Notes under the pieces: generated by a model
Database searches by the model: none
Told to the model about the DNA's origin: nothing
What the model saw: only the letters and a program-made list of their open reading frames with translations
Shown: positions 20,322-30,325 of the stretch, in pieces
Layout: each line of letters starts with the position of its first letter
Position numbering within the stretch: the first letter of the stretch is position 1
Translations under genes and position numbers: made by a program
DNA from: Alopecurus myosuroides
Taxonomy: Eukaryota > Streptophyta > Magnoliopsida > Poales > Poaceae
NCBI GenBank assembly: GCA_028641055.1
Contig: CM054059.1
Location: 435,244,167 to 435,308,166 of the forward strand
Reading direction: 5' to 3'
Length of the DNA stretch: 64,000 nucleotides

Positions 20322-21241
20322 ATGGTTAAAACTCGTGATGGGAAAGTCTCTATACTGCCATCCACTACAAGGAGAGGTACAACTCTGAACACCTCTGTTG
20401 CTCTTGATTCACCATCTGTAATGAGTGAACTTATTACACCACCACATACACATGCTACACATACTGCTACTTCTGCTGAGTCTGAAAATGCTTCTGATAT
20501 GTGCTTGATGAGAGTGGTACATTAGGTCCTTTCCTAGATGCCACAATTGCTAGGTCTAAACAAATTGAAAACACTGAAATTCCTAATGAAAACATTGGTA
20601 CACCTGTTAGTTCACCTGAGTCTAGAGATAGTCCTAGTGATGATCTTGAGCAAACTTATATTGAACTTGATGATGACTTTATTGAAGAATGTCATGCTGC
20701 TACTAGTGTAAGTGCTATTAAGAGTCTTCTTGCAAGACGTGTTGTTAAATATAAACCATCTCCTGATGCTAAGTTTGTTGCATCTCCCGTAAATATTAGA
20801 GATAAGGATTATGATTTCTCTCTAGATTTATCTTATATATCTATTGTTGAGGGAGAACCTTTCCGTGGAATTTAAAATGAAAGTGATGTAGAACATATGA
20901 ATCAGCTCTCATCTTTGAGTAGTTTATTTCCTGATGTATTAAGAAACACAGTTACTTTGTTTCTAAAGTTTTTCCTTTCTCATTGAAAGATGAAGCTAAA
21001 ACTTGGTATAATAATCTATCACCTGGATCTATTGATAGTCCTATTGGTTTGGTTAATGCTTTCTTTCAGAAATATTTTCATGTTAGTGCTCAATATGCGG
21101 ATTTGCAAAGAATATTTAACTTTAAGCAAACTGAAGGAGAGAAAATGCCTGAATCTCGGTCAAGATTTTGTTCTTTACTTAGAGCTAGGCCTGGACATCA
21201 ATTAGCTAAAAATGAACTCCTAGATATATTTTATAATGTAC
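20322..21241 (+). pseudogene. gag: Element A gag, N-terminal part
   Basis: The Met at 20322 opens MVKTRDGKVSILPSTTRRG, a typical Athila gag start. The frame breaks near 20500 and continues as LDESGTLGPFLDA to a stop at 20873-20875 after FRGI. A third segment (about 20976-21241) carries the capsid core with TWYNNLSPGSIDSP and LLDIFYNVL. Element B then interrupts the ORF at 21242, and gag resumes at 30326 with TVESRTYLDSCAG. Its homologue in element B reads LLDIFYNGLMGETRDYLDS at the same place, which confirms the join. Confidence 0.85.
21237..21241. repeat. Target site duplication of element B, left copy
   Basis: TGTAC, repeated at 30321-30325. Confidence 0.95.
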
Positions 21242-22578
21242 TGATGGCTCCCAAGTGCAGGAGATCAATCGTAGTCTTCGATGGGAATTATTACCCAAAT
21301 TTGTAGTTCGACTCAGTGGGAACACAAGAATACCGGTGAGACTTTAGCAATTGGGACGTCACTCCCAACCACACCTGTGTATCAACAAACTTGCAGCGAG
21401 AGTGGTGAGTGTAATAATGCAGTGAAAGTAAACAAACAGAAAGTAAATGGAGAGCAAGTGTTTTCCCAGTTTTCACCGGAAAAGAGTGAAAGTAAACCAG
21501 AGACTAAAACGCTGGCATGAGGTGACAGCGGGGTGTTGCACGGATAAGATTGATCATGTAATAATGTTTTGCTAGCAGCGGGGCCTTTCTCTATCTCAGT
21601 TTTATGTAGGTGTGTGTTCCGTAAATTATTGTGCGTACTAACCAAGAGGATTTGCACAAAGCCTATTGTCCTACCTGCCCATTTCACCGGGGCCAATTTG
21701 AAACTACAGGTAATTAAGGTCTACCCTTTCGAATAGCCCATACCAACGCATTAACACTCCATGAACACACAAAATCCTCAAACTAGAACATATCCCCTTG
21801 TTTTCCCTAGCTGTCACTTTAGGGTTCGCAGGTTCAACATAATAGCAGGTAATACACATTGCAGATAGATACCAAACTCAAATATATGATGTAGCAATGT
21901 AAGTTCAGTACTGAAATCATGCCACTTGGGCCCTAGTAACAAGCATTAAGCCTAGCAATAGTGCATCAACATAAGACATAAGAATTCTCAAGACAAACCC
22001 CTAGATCCCGCATACCGGGTAGCAATTACATGATCAATCTCATCCAAAACCCCTCACACCTCACATGCCTTTTGAAACTACTCACACATGGAGGGGGTGA
22101 TGGAGCTCATGGTTGATGGAGATGATGGTGGTGATGATGATGGTGACGAAGCCCCTCGAATTATCTGACTCCGAAATCGAAGATCGTGGTGGCGGTGGCG
22201 CTCCGTTTCGCGAACAGCCCTCCCCTTCGAAACCCGTCAGTTTCTCGTATATATGGAGGGGCACGTCGAAGACCTAGCCGGAGTGGGCCATCTGGGCCCA
22301 AAAGGGGTGACCCCACGCGGCCAAGGAATCTGGCCGCGTGTGGGGCCCCCTTTTGGCCCTCGGGTGGCCCCCCGGCCCCATCTGGTGCTCATTCTCCTTC
22401 TTTTCCATAAAAAGTTACGTGGTTTTCGTCCCCTGTGAAAAGTCCTGCGAAAATAGACGGAAAGAAGACTTTTGCTAAAAACAGCGTCAGATTCTGCAGA
22501 TTTATTCAATTATGGGGGGCTCCGGAGAGAAATACGATGCAAAGTGCTTGGAAAAGTAGATGCATTTTGGGTGCATCA
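21242..22578 (-). repeat. Element B 3' LTR
   Basis: Starts TGATGGCTCC and ends GGTGCATCA on the plus strand, next to the polypurine tract at 22579. It contains a GAT/GGT-rich stretch (about 22090-22150). On the minus strand a TATA-like ATATATACG (about 22244-22254) lies about 325 bases from the LTR 5' end. Confidence 0.93.
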
Positions 22579-22592
22579 ACTCCCCCAAGCTT
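22579..22592 (-). other. Polypurine tract of element B
   Basis: The minus strand reads AAGCTTGGGGGAGT directly before the 3' LTR. It primes plus-strand DNA. Confidence 0.88.
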
Positions 22593-24246
22593 AGCTCATT
22601 GTTTGTCCTCGAACAACTCAAACGAAGTGCAGAAGCGATAAAAACTTTGGCAAGAACTTTGCATTGCATATGCATCATCAATTAATACTAGCAAATACTC
22701 AAGACATGATTCCTGTAACAAGTAGCAAAATACTAGCAAGTGTGCATCTACTCAGTGTTGAAGCATATATACTTGTTGCAATAGAAATAACATGAAGTGT
22801 TTATACTTGAATGAGTTTGCTCAATTGTAGACATAAACAAATGCTTGTGCATCGCTGATGATTGAATCATATCAAGATTTTTGAGATCTCTGATTCTTTC
22901 ATATGTTGACAAGTAAAATCATTGTGCTTACTACCTTGCTCTCAGTTTTGCTAAAGCATTAATTTTTCATTTTGATTCTTATGCTTGACAAACTACAAGT
23001 TGAAAGCCTCATGCCCCTTAAAAGCGAAGTCCCGCACCATGATTACTCAACTCTAGATTCCTAATAAGCCTTGTACAATCATTGTAAGTATTAATGACAT
23101 CATAGAGAGCAGCAATTGGGGTACCTCTTGCCCCATGACATGGAAACCAGCCCATGTCAAAATGGCAAGACAAACAAATGGAATGGACTCATTATCCTTT
23201 TTTATTTCATTCACTATATGCATAGCTTCTTATTTTATTATAGGATATGTTGCGGAGTCCATTCTAGCTATAAGTAAATTTCCACAATGATATCGCATGG
23301 CTTGGGTTAGCGGCCCAATGCGTCTCTCTAATCATATATACTTACTCATCAAGACTTACTATTCCTCTACCTCATTTCGGCATGACAGGCATCCACAGTT
23401 AAAAGAACATGATATCAACTTGAATATAGAATTCTTAGTGCAGCGTTGAAAGTTTTCCATGTGATACACATTTAGACTAACCCCCAACCATAAGTTCGTC
23501 AAGCATAAGCTCCACTTTTATCATTCATGAAATTTTCTCTTTTAATTCTTTCCTTGGTTGGCAAGTTTAGTAAGCACAATGGGATGCGTAAACCTTTGCT
23601 TAAGGCTACAATTATTCAATCCATCAGCCAAGTAATGACACTAAACAATATTTCAGTTGCATCAGAATATATTCTACTAAACCACGGAGGATAAACAATG
23701 GCTATTATGTCACTAAGTGTTAAGGGAATCATAAGGTGTGCACTTGTTGTTATTAAAAAGCATACATAAGCACGGCAAAGGTGTCATACCTTTCATCACT
23801 TCAAGCACATTATCATATCATTGTTGTTCTCCTCTCCCCACTTGAACTGCTCAATAAAAACTCAAATCTTGCTATAAAAAGTTACTTCATTCAGCAATTT
23901 TTTACGTACCTAAACACCTCAAAAGTTTCTCATGTTTTACAGAGGTGAAGGCCATAAAAAGTTGCAGTAGTGATTAAATTTTCAGCTCAAACGGAGTCAC
24001 AAGTAAAGATTATAGCATATAACAGTGAACATATTTCAGCAATTCCTACAGCTCCGTATTTATACTGAACTCAAGAAAACAAAAATCTTTTTGTGGTTTT
24101 TGATTTTTAGAAACATAATGTAAATAACCAGAAGTAAACTAGCTAACAAATAACAATTTTTTTTGTGTGTTTTCCAGATTTAAAGAACATAAAACAACAA
24201 ATAACATGCAAGTGATATAACACAACGAATGAGGATGGAGAGAAAT
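22593..24246. other. Element B 3' noncoding region
   Basis: About 1.65 kb, A/T-rich, with no ORF that can be supported. It lies between two copies of the polypurine motif. The start (GTCCTCGAACAACTCAAACG) resembles the corresponding stretch of element E near 44164, so this noncoding block seems conserved between Athila families. Confidence 0.6.
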
Positions 24247-24260
24247 ACTCCCCCAAGCTT
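24247..24260 (-). other. Second (internal) polypurine tract of element B
   Basis: The same 14 bases, AAGCTTGGGGGAGT on the minus strand, as the terminal tract at 22579-22592. It lies 1,668 bases further inside, just downstream of the ORF-1 reading frame. Element E has a near-identical arrangement. Confidence 0.7.
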
Positions 24261-24410
24261 GTGATCAAGCTAGTATCCTGGGTGGTAATCATGTCCACCA
24301 CTCGACGAACCTCCATGGAAGAAGGATGGATCCTGTCATGCCTGTGCTCCAAGGTGTGGTTCAGGGAAGCCCCAGGGATATGCCATAGGCGCCTGGTATT
24401 GGGGCTCCTC

Positions 24411-25466
24411 CTATTGTTGCTCTTCTTGTTGTGGCTCTTCTTGCACAGTCCACTTTGTCTCCCTGTCAAACAAGTCAGCACAAGGGAGCCTAACAGACAC
24501 AATGTGCCCATTAGAATCCTTATAGCAATATGAAAAATATTCTTTCTCAGCCCTGCTCATATCCATGCGAAAAAGTAAACCAAAATCCAGCAGTCGAGAC
24601 TCATTTACCATGGTACCCAAGTTATCATTAAAACCTCGTTCTGCCATAGTGTATTCATGGATTAAAGTGGCAATGGCACCAACATATAAAGGAGTTTTAT
24701 CCGTGCCATTCCTACTCACAGCTAAATGCAAAGTTCTAGCAAGTATAGTTCCCAGGTTATATATAGGTGTTGTATTTTCCATTGCACATTTTAATAAATA
24801 GATCATAGGACCAGTGCAAGCAGAAGTGTTATCCCTAGCAAGGAATCCTCTAGCGAGAAACAATGCAAAATATCTAAGGCTCGGGTGTTGGATGCATGTG
24901 AGCTTGCCTCTATTCATTCTTTCAGGAATATTTTTAGCAATGATACGCCAGAATGTGACAAGTTCTTCTCTAGAATCAGCATATGTTTCATCCCATAATC
25001 CCGTAGTTGGTACACGTATAGCCTTACAGAATTCCTCTAATGACATGACTAAACGCTGCCCCCTCATTGTAAATTTAATGAGAAAAGTAGCTGGAGGAGG
25101 GTTCTTAGACTTACTTTTCCGGTGCACCACCGGTCCCTCAAACCTGAATGTAGAGAGGAATTTCCTCGAGAGTTCCACATTTGTGTTGCGTGGATGGCGT
25201 GAGAACTCAAGCAGCCCCGTAGTTGCAGCAAAGGCTTGGAAATCTTCAGCAATCCCCCAATGTTCAAGAACTTCGGGGTCTTGCCATCTTGTGGTATGGA
25301 CACGCAGATTTTCACCTGCAAAAACCAATTCATCCTCCCATAACTGATTATCATCATGATTGTTGGACACCCTTGATTCTCTTCTCCTTGTCCTTGAGGA
25401 CATCCCAAGCAATGCCTTTCCCTTGTTCAGCATGTTACCTTGCTGTACCAAAATAAAATTCAACAA
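24411..25466 (-). CDS. ATHILA ORF-1-like protein of element B
   Basis: 351 codons open. The start could be Met 25466, 25436 or 25397 (MSSRTRRRES); the last gives a basic N terminus and is the most family-like. Motifs include WGIAEDFQAFAATTGLLEF, PATFLIKFTMRGQ, LEEFCKAIRVP and PSLRYFALFLARGFLARDN. These are typical of the Arabidopsis retrotransposon ORF-1 (ATHILA ORF-1) family found 3' of pol or gag in Athila elements. No membrane segment is visible, so I do not call it envelope. It ends at TAG 24411-24413 inside a Gln/Glu-rich run; the frame goes on for about 30 codons (EEPQYQAPMAYPWGF), so this stop probably truncates the protein. The function is unknown. Confidence 0.8.
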   Translation of the reverse strand: MLNFILVQQGNMLNKGKALLGMSSRTRRRESRVSNNHDDNQLWEDELVFAGENLRVHTTRWQDPEVLEHWGIAEDFQAFAATTGLLEFSRHPRNTNVELSRKFLSTFRFEGPVVHRKSKSKNPPPATFLIKFTMRGQRLVMSLEEFCKAIRVPTTGLWDETYADSREELVTFWRIIAKNIPERMNRGKLTCIQHPSLRYFALFLARGFLARDNTSACTGPMIYLLKCAMENTTPIYNLGTILARTLHLAVSRNGTDKTPLYVGAIATLIHEYTMAERGFNDNLGTMVNESRLLDFGLLFRMDMSRAEKEYFSYCYKDSNGHIVSVRLPCADLFDRETKWTVQEEPQQEEQQ

Positions 25467-25789
25467 AAATTAAATTATATCACTCTAAAACATTGCTAAG
25501 GCATCCATAACTAGTCCTCTAATCAATATCATGCGTCCATATCAACTAGAAAACTTAAATTCATGGAGTTCTTAGACATAATAGGTGATACCTAGTGCAT
25601 CAAAATACTTCATACACAAAGCATGGGAGCAAAAATTATTTGGATGAGTGATGGAGTTACATACCAAGGAGTGATTCCATCAAACAGATTTGAAAAATCT
25701 GCCTGAAATGTGGAGATCGAGGATTGACGGAGAAACAGAGCACGGGAAAAATGGAGGAGCTGAACTGGGGTTGGTTTTCGGTCGAAAGG

Positions 25790-25990
25790 GAGCAGATGAG
25801 CATTGGATGGGCCCCAGCATCCACTTGTGGCCAAAAATGGGGTATCCCACGAGACCAAGGAATCTGGCCGCGTGGAGGTACCTATTTTGGCCCCTGGTGG
25901 CCTGCTGGTGCTCCCCCACTGGCTGCTGGTCCCTTCGGGCAAAAAACTGACCCCCTAATTTTTCTGGAATTTTACGTGAAACTTTTCTAC
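25790..25990 (-). repeat. Internal LTR-derived segment in element B
   Basis: Diverged copy of the LTR segment at 22283-22450. An exact shared 20-mer runs from CCAAGGAATC to TGGCCGCGTG, followed by matching order of TTTTGGCCC, GGTGCTC, TTACGTG and TCTAAAA-type words. In the LTR this part is U3, immediately upstream of the TATA-like box. Here it lies about 330-590 bases upstream of the ORF-1 start candidates, in the same orientation. Confidence 0.72.
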
Positions 25991-26217
25991 AGAGAATTTC
26001 TAAAACTTCATATTCTGTGATTTCTGATTCTAAATTTTTTAATACTATGTCTATGTCTCACAATTTTAAAGCAAATAACATAAAAAATGCAATTTAAATG
26101 TTTGTGAATCATGCCTTTATCATTTCCACATTAGTAATGAGGTTGATCAGGTCTCATTAGCAACATGTAAAGAATATAGCTCATGATTCTTATTATTACT
26201 TATTATAAAACAATAAA

Positions 26218-27774
26218 TCAAGTTACCTCGTATTTTATTGGAATGGTCCCAATCATCAATATTTCATACCTTGGTGCTGGAGGTGGTATAGGTATTTCAA
26301 TTCTACCAATCTTAATGGAATTTATTTGTATAGCATTCAAACTTGTGCTCATACTTGTAACATGTTTCTTCTTGGGAAAATAAATAGTGTGCTCTTTGCC
26401 TTTAACATTAAATGTCACTTTGCTCTTAGTGCAATTTATCACAGCTCCTGCAGTATTCAAAAAAGGTCTACCAAGAATAATAGATAGATTATCATCTTCA
26501 GGCATTTCTAATATAACAAAATCAGTAGGTATCAACTCATTAGCAATAGAGATGGGAACATCCTCACATATTCCTATAGGTACAACAGTTGTTTTATCAG
26601 CAATTTGTAAAGATATTTCTGTTGGAACTAGTTTGTTCAAATTAAGATTCTTATATAGTGAGAAAGGCATAACACTAACACCAGCTCCTAAATCACATAA
26701 TGCATATTTCACATAGGCTTCTTTAATTTTGCAAGGAATAGTAGGAATACCAGGATCTCGACGTTTTTCAGGCAATTTTCCTTTAAATGAATAATCAGCA
26801 AGCATAGCAGTAATAGCATCAGTAGGTATCTTTATTTTATTAGTGACAATATCTTTCATGTATTTTGAATATGGAGGATTCTTAATAGCATCAATAAGTG
26901 GAATCTCTAATTTCATATTCTTAATTATATCATAAAATTGCCCATACCTCTCTTCATCTTTTGTTTTTGATACCTCTTGGGGATATGGAATGGGTCTTTG
27001 TACCCATGGATCCCTTTCTTTACCTTTATCTTTATCTTTATTTGGTTTCTTCTTCTTCTTGGTCTTCTCAATAGGAGGCTGAGGATCCTCCTTACCAGCA
27101 GCTTCTTCATTATTATTGTCATGTTGTTCAATATCAGGTGGAGATGATTCTTCTTCTTCATTATTATCATCCTTAGTTTCAGCACCAGAAATAGAAATAT
27201 CCTTGTCTTGCTCATTGGAGTCATCATCATGCTCATTTTCATTGGGAGATTTTCCTGCAAAAGATTTATCTTTAAGAGCAACTTGCTCTTTTCTTTTAGG
27301 ATGATCATCGGGATAATCAGGATCCTGGGTGCTTGCACCTCCCCTTGTATTAACTCCACATAATTGTTTTTGTTTATTCAGATTTTCATACAATTGATTT
27401 TGTAAAGAAATCATTTGCTCAACTTGATTGTTCATCATTTCACAATGTTTAACAATTCTTTTAACTTCCCCTACACTAGCATCTAAATTTTCACGGAGGA
27501 AATTAATTTTATGATGGTTTTCCATGATAGTCATTCTAATTTTACGCTCCTCAGCATTATCATGATTAGCAAAATTGTTAACATAAGAGACATCAACAGG
27601 AGGTGTTACCTCCTCATTACCTTCCATAGGGAGTATAGAGTTCACTTGAATTGTAAAGCATGGTTCATCAGTAGGAAGTTTAATACCCATTTCAGATAAT
27701 TTCTTGAGATGAGAGGTTTTAATTCCCTTCTCTTTAATATCCTTGGAAGCTTCAGCCATTGTTTCTTGGTTCAA
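26218..27774 (-). CDS. Gag C-terminal region and aspartic protease of element B
   Basis: 518 codons. The first half is gag-like, with a coiled-coil stretch (about 85-140), then a very acidic Asp/Glu/Asn-rich part and a Lys-rich part KKKKPNKDKDKGKERD. The protease domain follows: CDLGAGVSVMPFSLY with the catalytic Asp in DLGAG, the flap side VPIGICEDVP, and IILGRPFLNTAGA. The frame is the same as gag upstream (27808-28929), divided only by TAG 27808-27810 and ten other codons. The stop near 26218 comes soon after protease, and no RT follows. It probably matures Gag of B in particles supplied with partner enzymes. Confidence 0.85.
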   Translation of the reverse strand: MNQETMAEASKDIKEKGIKTSHLKKLSEMGIKLPTDEPCFTIQVNSILPMEGNEEVTPPVDVSYVNNFANHDNAEERKIRMTIMENHHKINFLRENLDASVGEVKRIVKHCEMMNNQVEQMISLQNQLYENLNKQKQLCGVNTRGGASTQDPDYPDDHPKRKEQVALKDKSFAGKSPNENEHDDDSNEQDKDISISGAETKDDNNEEEESSPPDIEQHDNNNEEAAGKEDPQPPIEKTKKKKKPNKDKDKGKERDPWVQRPIPYPQEVSKTKDEERYGQFYDIIKNMKLEIPLIDAIKNPPYSKYMKDIVTNKIKIPTDAITAMLADYSFKGKLPEKRRDPGIPTIPCKIKEAYVKYALCDLGAGVSVMPFSLYKNLNLNKLVPTEISLQIADKTTVVPIGICEDVPISIANELIPTDFVILEMPEDDNLSIILGRPFLNTAGAVINCTKSKVTFNVKGKEHTIYFPKKKHVTSMSTSLNAIQINSIKIGRIEIPIPPPAPRYEILMIGTIPIKYEVT

Positions 27775-27807
27775 TTCGAGTATACCTCCTTTCTTCTCTG
27801 AGAGTGT

Positions 27808-28929
27808 CTAATTTTTATCTATCTCCTCAATGTTCCAATCAGCTTCATTCTCGAGAATAGACTCCAGTAATTCAATTGCTTCATCAACACTTCTGTCCCT
27901 AAAGATATTCCCTGCAATACTATCAAGGTAGTCTCTTGTTTCCCCCATTAGTCCATTGTAGAATATATCAAGCAATTCATGAGGTTTAAAACCATGACCA
28001 GGACATTTCTTACACATTTTACCAAATCTCCCCCAAGCTTGGGGTAGACTCTCTTTCTTATCTTGTTTAAAATTGCCAATTTCAACAGTTAATGCATGTA
28101 TCCTTTCAGCAGGAAAATATTTATTGAAAAACAATTGCAAGCATTCTTCCTTACTAGTAATACAAGCAGGTCCTAAACGATTATACCAAACTCTAGAATC
28201 TTCACCCAAAGAAAAAGGAAACAATTTTAAGAATAAATAATGTTGACGGATTTCATCATTTCCAAATGTAGTAGATAAAGCATGCAATTCAGCAATATGA
28301 TCAAGAGGAGACTCCTCATCCTTTCCACAGAATCTAGACTTCTCAACTATCTCAATTATCTGAGGATTAAAATTGAATTCATAATCTTTATCTCTAATTC
28401 TAATAGCTGGGCCACACAAATTCCTAGTAGCAGCAAAACAGTTTCCAAGAGATGCATCATCATAAATAGAGAGTTTATCAAGTTTTGTATAATCAGGTGA
28501 TATAAAGGCCTCAATAAATGCTTCTTCTTCAGAAGAGGCCCCATATTCATACTCTCTACGAGTCTCATTTCTTTCTAGCTCAAGTTCTACATTTTCATCT
28601 ACAGAAGATTCAGGAATTTCAGTTGTTTCAGGTGTTTCATTTGCCTCAGGTGTTTCAATAGTTTCAGGAATTTCAGAAGCTAGTTCTTTGTCCAGATTAT
28701 CAAGTGTTTGATCATTAGATGTACTAGTAGACATTTTTGACAATGGTGATTTACCACCTATTCCTTTCTTTTTCTTAGCAGCCATAGTAGAAATAATATT
28801 AGGTGAAAAATTTGGTCTACTAGGCAAATCATTACCAGAACGAGTAGTCGAAGGCATTACCTCCTTCGAAGTGTCCTTTCCCTTTCCCATTGTAGGGAAC
28901 AAGAAAGTGCAGCAAGTAGACAATAACAA
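27808..28929 (-). CDS. gag: Gag of element B
   Basis: 373 codons open; the likely start is the second Met (MGKGKDTSKEV, about 28890), the first Met being close to the primer site. The N part is Ser/Thr- and Glu-rich. The capsid core has VWYNRLGPACITSKEE, LFFNKYFPAERIH and LPQAWGRFGKM, followed by CPGHGFKPHELLDIFYNGL. It is intact across the core and ends at TAG 27808-27810, in frame with the protease ORF. Intact gag in an element without RT suggests that particle protein, or its RNA, still matters. Confidence 0.87.
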   Translation of the reverse strand: MLLSTCCTFLFPTMGKGKDTSKEVMPSTTRSGNDLPSRPNFSPNIISTMAAKKKKGIGGKSPLSKMSTSTSNDQTLDNLDKELASEIPETIETPEANETPETTEIPESSVDENVELELERNETRREYEYGASSEEEAFIEAFISPDYTKLDKLSIYDDASLGNCFAATRNLCGPAIRIRDKDYEFNFNPQIIEIVEKSRFCGKDEESPLDHIAELHALSTTFGNDEIRQHYLFLKLFPFSLGEDSRVWYNRLGPACITSKEECLQLFFNKYFPAERIHALTVEIGNFKQDKKESLPQAWGRFGKMCKKCPGHGFKPHELLDIFYNGLMGETRDYLDSIAGNIFRDRSVDEAIELLESILENEADWNIEEIDKN

Positions 28930-28954
28930 GTGGTCTTACCAATAAAGCTAGGTT

Positions 28955-28971
28955 CCCCGGCAACGGCGCCA
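28955..28971 (-). other. Primer binding site of element B, tRNA-Asp
   Basis: Plus strand CCCCGGCAACGGCGCCA equals the 3' end of plant tRNA-Asp, so the minus-strand element has a perfect 17-base primer site, 11 bases from the LTR. Confidence 0.9.
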
Positions 28972-28982
28972 GAAAACAGTCT

Positions 28983-30320
28983 TGATGGCTCCCAAGTGCA
29001 GGAGATCAATCGTAGTCTTCGATGGGAAGTATTACCCAAATTTGTAGTTCGACTCAGTGGGAACACAAGAATACCGTTGAGACTTTAGCAATTGGGACGT
29101 CACTCCCAACCACACCTGTGTATCAACAAACTTGCAACGAGAGTGGTTAGTGTAATAATGAAGTGAAAGTAAACAAACAGAAAGTAAATGGAGAGCAAGT
29201 GTTTTCCCAGTTTTCACCGGAAAAGAGTGAAAGTAAACCAGAGACTAAAACGCAGGCATGAGGTGACAACGGGGTTTTGCACGGATAAGATTGATCATGT
29301 AATAATGTTTTGCTAGCAGCGGGGCCTTTCTCTATCTCAGTTTTATGTAGGTGTGTGTTCCGTAAATTATTGTGCGTACTAACCAATAGAATTTGCACAA
29401 AGCCTATTGTCCTACCTGCCCATTTCACCGGGGCCAATTTGGAACTACAGGTAATTAAGGTCTACCCTTTCGAATAGCCCGGACCAACGCATTAACACTC
29501 CATGAACACACAAAATCCTCAAACTAGAACATATCGCCCTTGTTTTCCCTAGCTGTCACTTTAGGGTTCGCAGGTTCAACATAATAGCAGGTAATACACA
29601 TTGCAGATAGATACCAAACTCAAATATATGATGTAGCAATGTAAGTTCAGTACTGAAATCATGCCACTTGGGCCCTAGTAACAAGCATTAAGCCTAGCAA
29701 TAGTGCATCAACATAAGACATAAGAATTCTCAAGACAAACCCCTAGATCTCGCATACCGGGCAGCAATTACATGATAAATCTCATCCAAAACCCCTGACA
29801 CCTCACATGCCTACAACAACTACTCACACATGGAGGGGGTGATGGAGCTCATGGTTGATGGAGATGATGGTGGTGATGATGATGGTGACGAAGCCCCTCG
29901 AATTATCTGACTCCGAAATCGAAGATCGTGGTGGCGGCGGCGCTCCGTTTCGCGAACAGCCCTCCCCTTCGAAACCGTCAGTTCCTCGTATACATGGAGG
30001 GGTACGTCGAAGACCTAGCCGGAGTGGGCCATATGGGCCCAAAAGGGGTGACCCCACGCGGCCAAGGAATCTGGCCGCGTGTGGGGCCCCCTTTTGGCCC
30101 TCGGGTGGCCCCCCGGCCCCATCTGGTGCTCATTCCCCTTCTTTTCCATAAAAAGTTACGTGGTTTTCGTCCCCTGTGAAAAGTCATGCGAAAATAGACG
30201 GAAAGAAGACTTTTGCTAAAAACAGCGTCAGATTCTGCAGATTTATTCAATTATAGGGGGACTCCGGAGAGAAATACGATGCAAAGTGCTTGGAAAAGTA
30301 GATGCATTTTGGGTGCATCA
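28983..30320 (-). repeat. Element B 5' LTR
   Basis: 1,338 bp partner of 21242-22578, next to the primer site. Confidence 0.93.
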
Positions 30321-30325
30321 TGTAC
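30321..30325. repeat. Target site duplication of element B, right copy
   Basis: TGTAC, matching 21237-21241. Confidence 0.95.

Larger units (their letters stand above)
21242..30320 (-). mobile_element. Element B: non-autonomous Athila-lineage retrotransposon
   Basis: 9,079 bp, flanked by TGTAC. LTRs are 21242-22578 and 28983-30320 (about 1.34 kb; roughly 30-35 differences by eye). Minus-strand order: 5' LTR, tRNA-Asp primer site, gag (27808-28929), gag tail plus protease (26218-27774), an LTR-like segment (about 25790-25990), ATHILA ORF-1-like gene (24411-25466), a second polypurine tract (24247), 1.65 kb of noncoding DNA, polypurine tract and 3' LTR. No RT, RNase H or integrase motif occurs anywhere inside, so it must depend on an autonomous partner. 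It resembles the non-autonomous wheat/barley Sabrina-like families in plan, but the family is not verified. Confidence 0.92.

Noticed and set aside
24411..25466. Envelope gene
   Set aside because: Position is env-like, but no signal peptide or membrane segment is visible; motifs fit ATHILA ORF-1 instead.
28024..28042. Additional polypurine tract in element B gag
   Set aside because: The bases encode the conserved gag motif PQAWGRF, so the purine run follows from codons.
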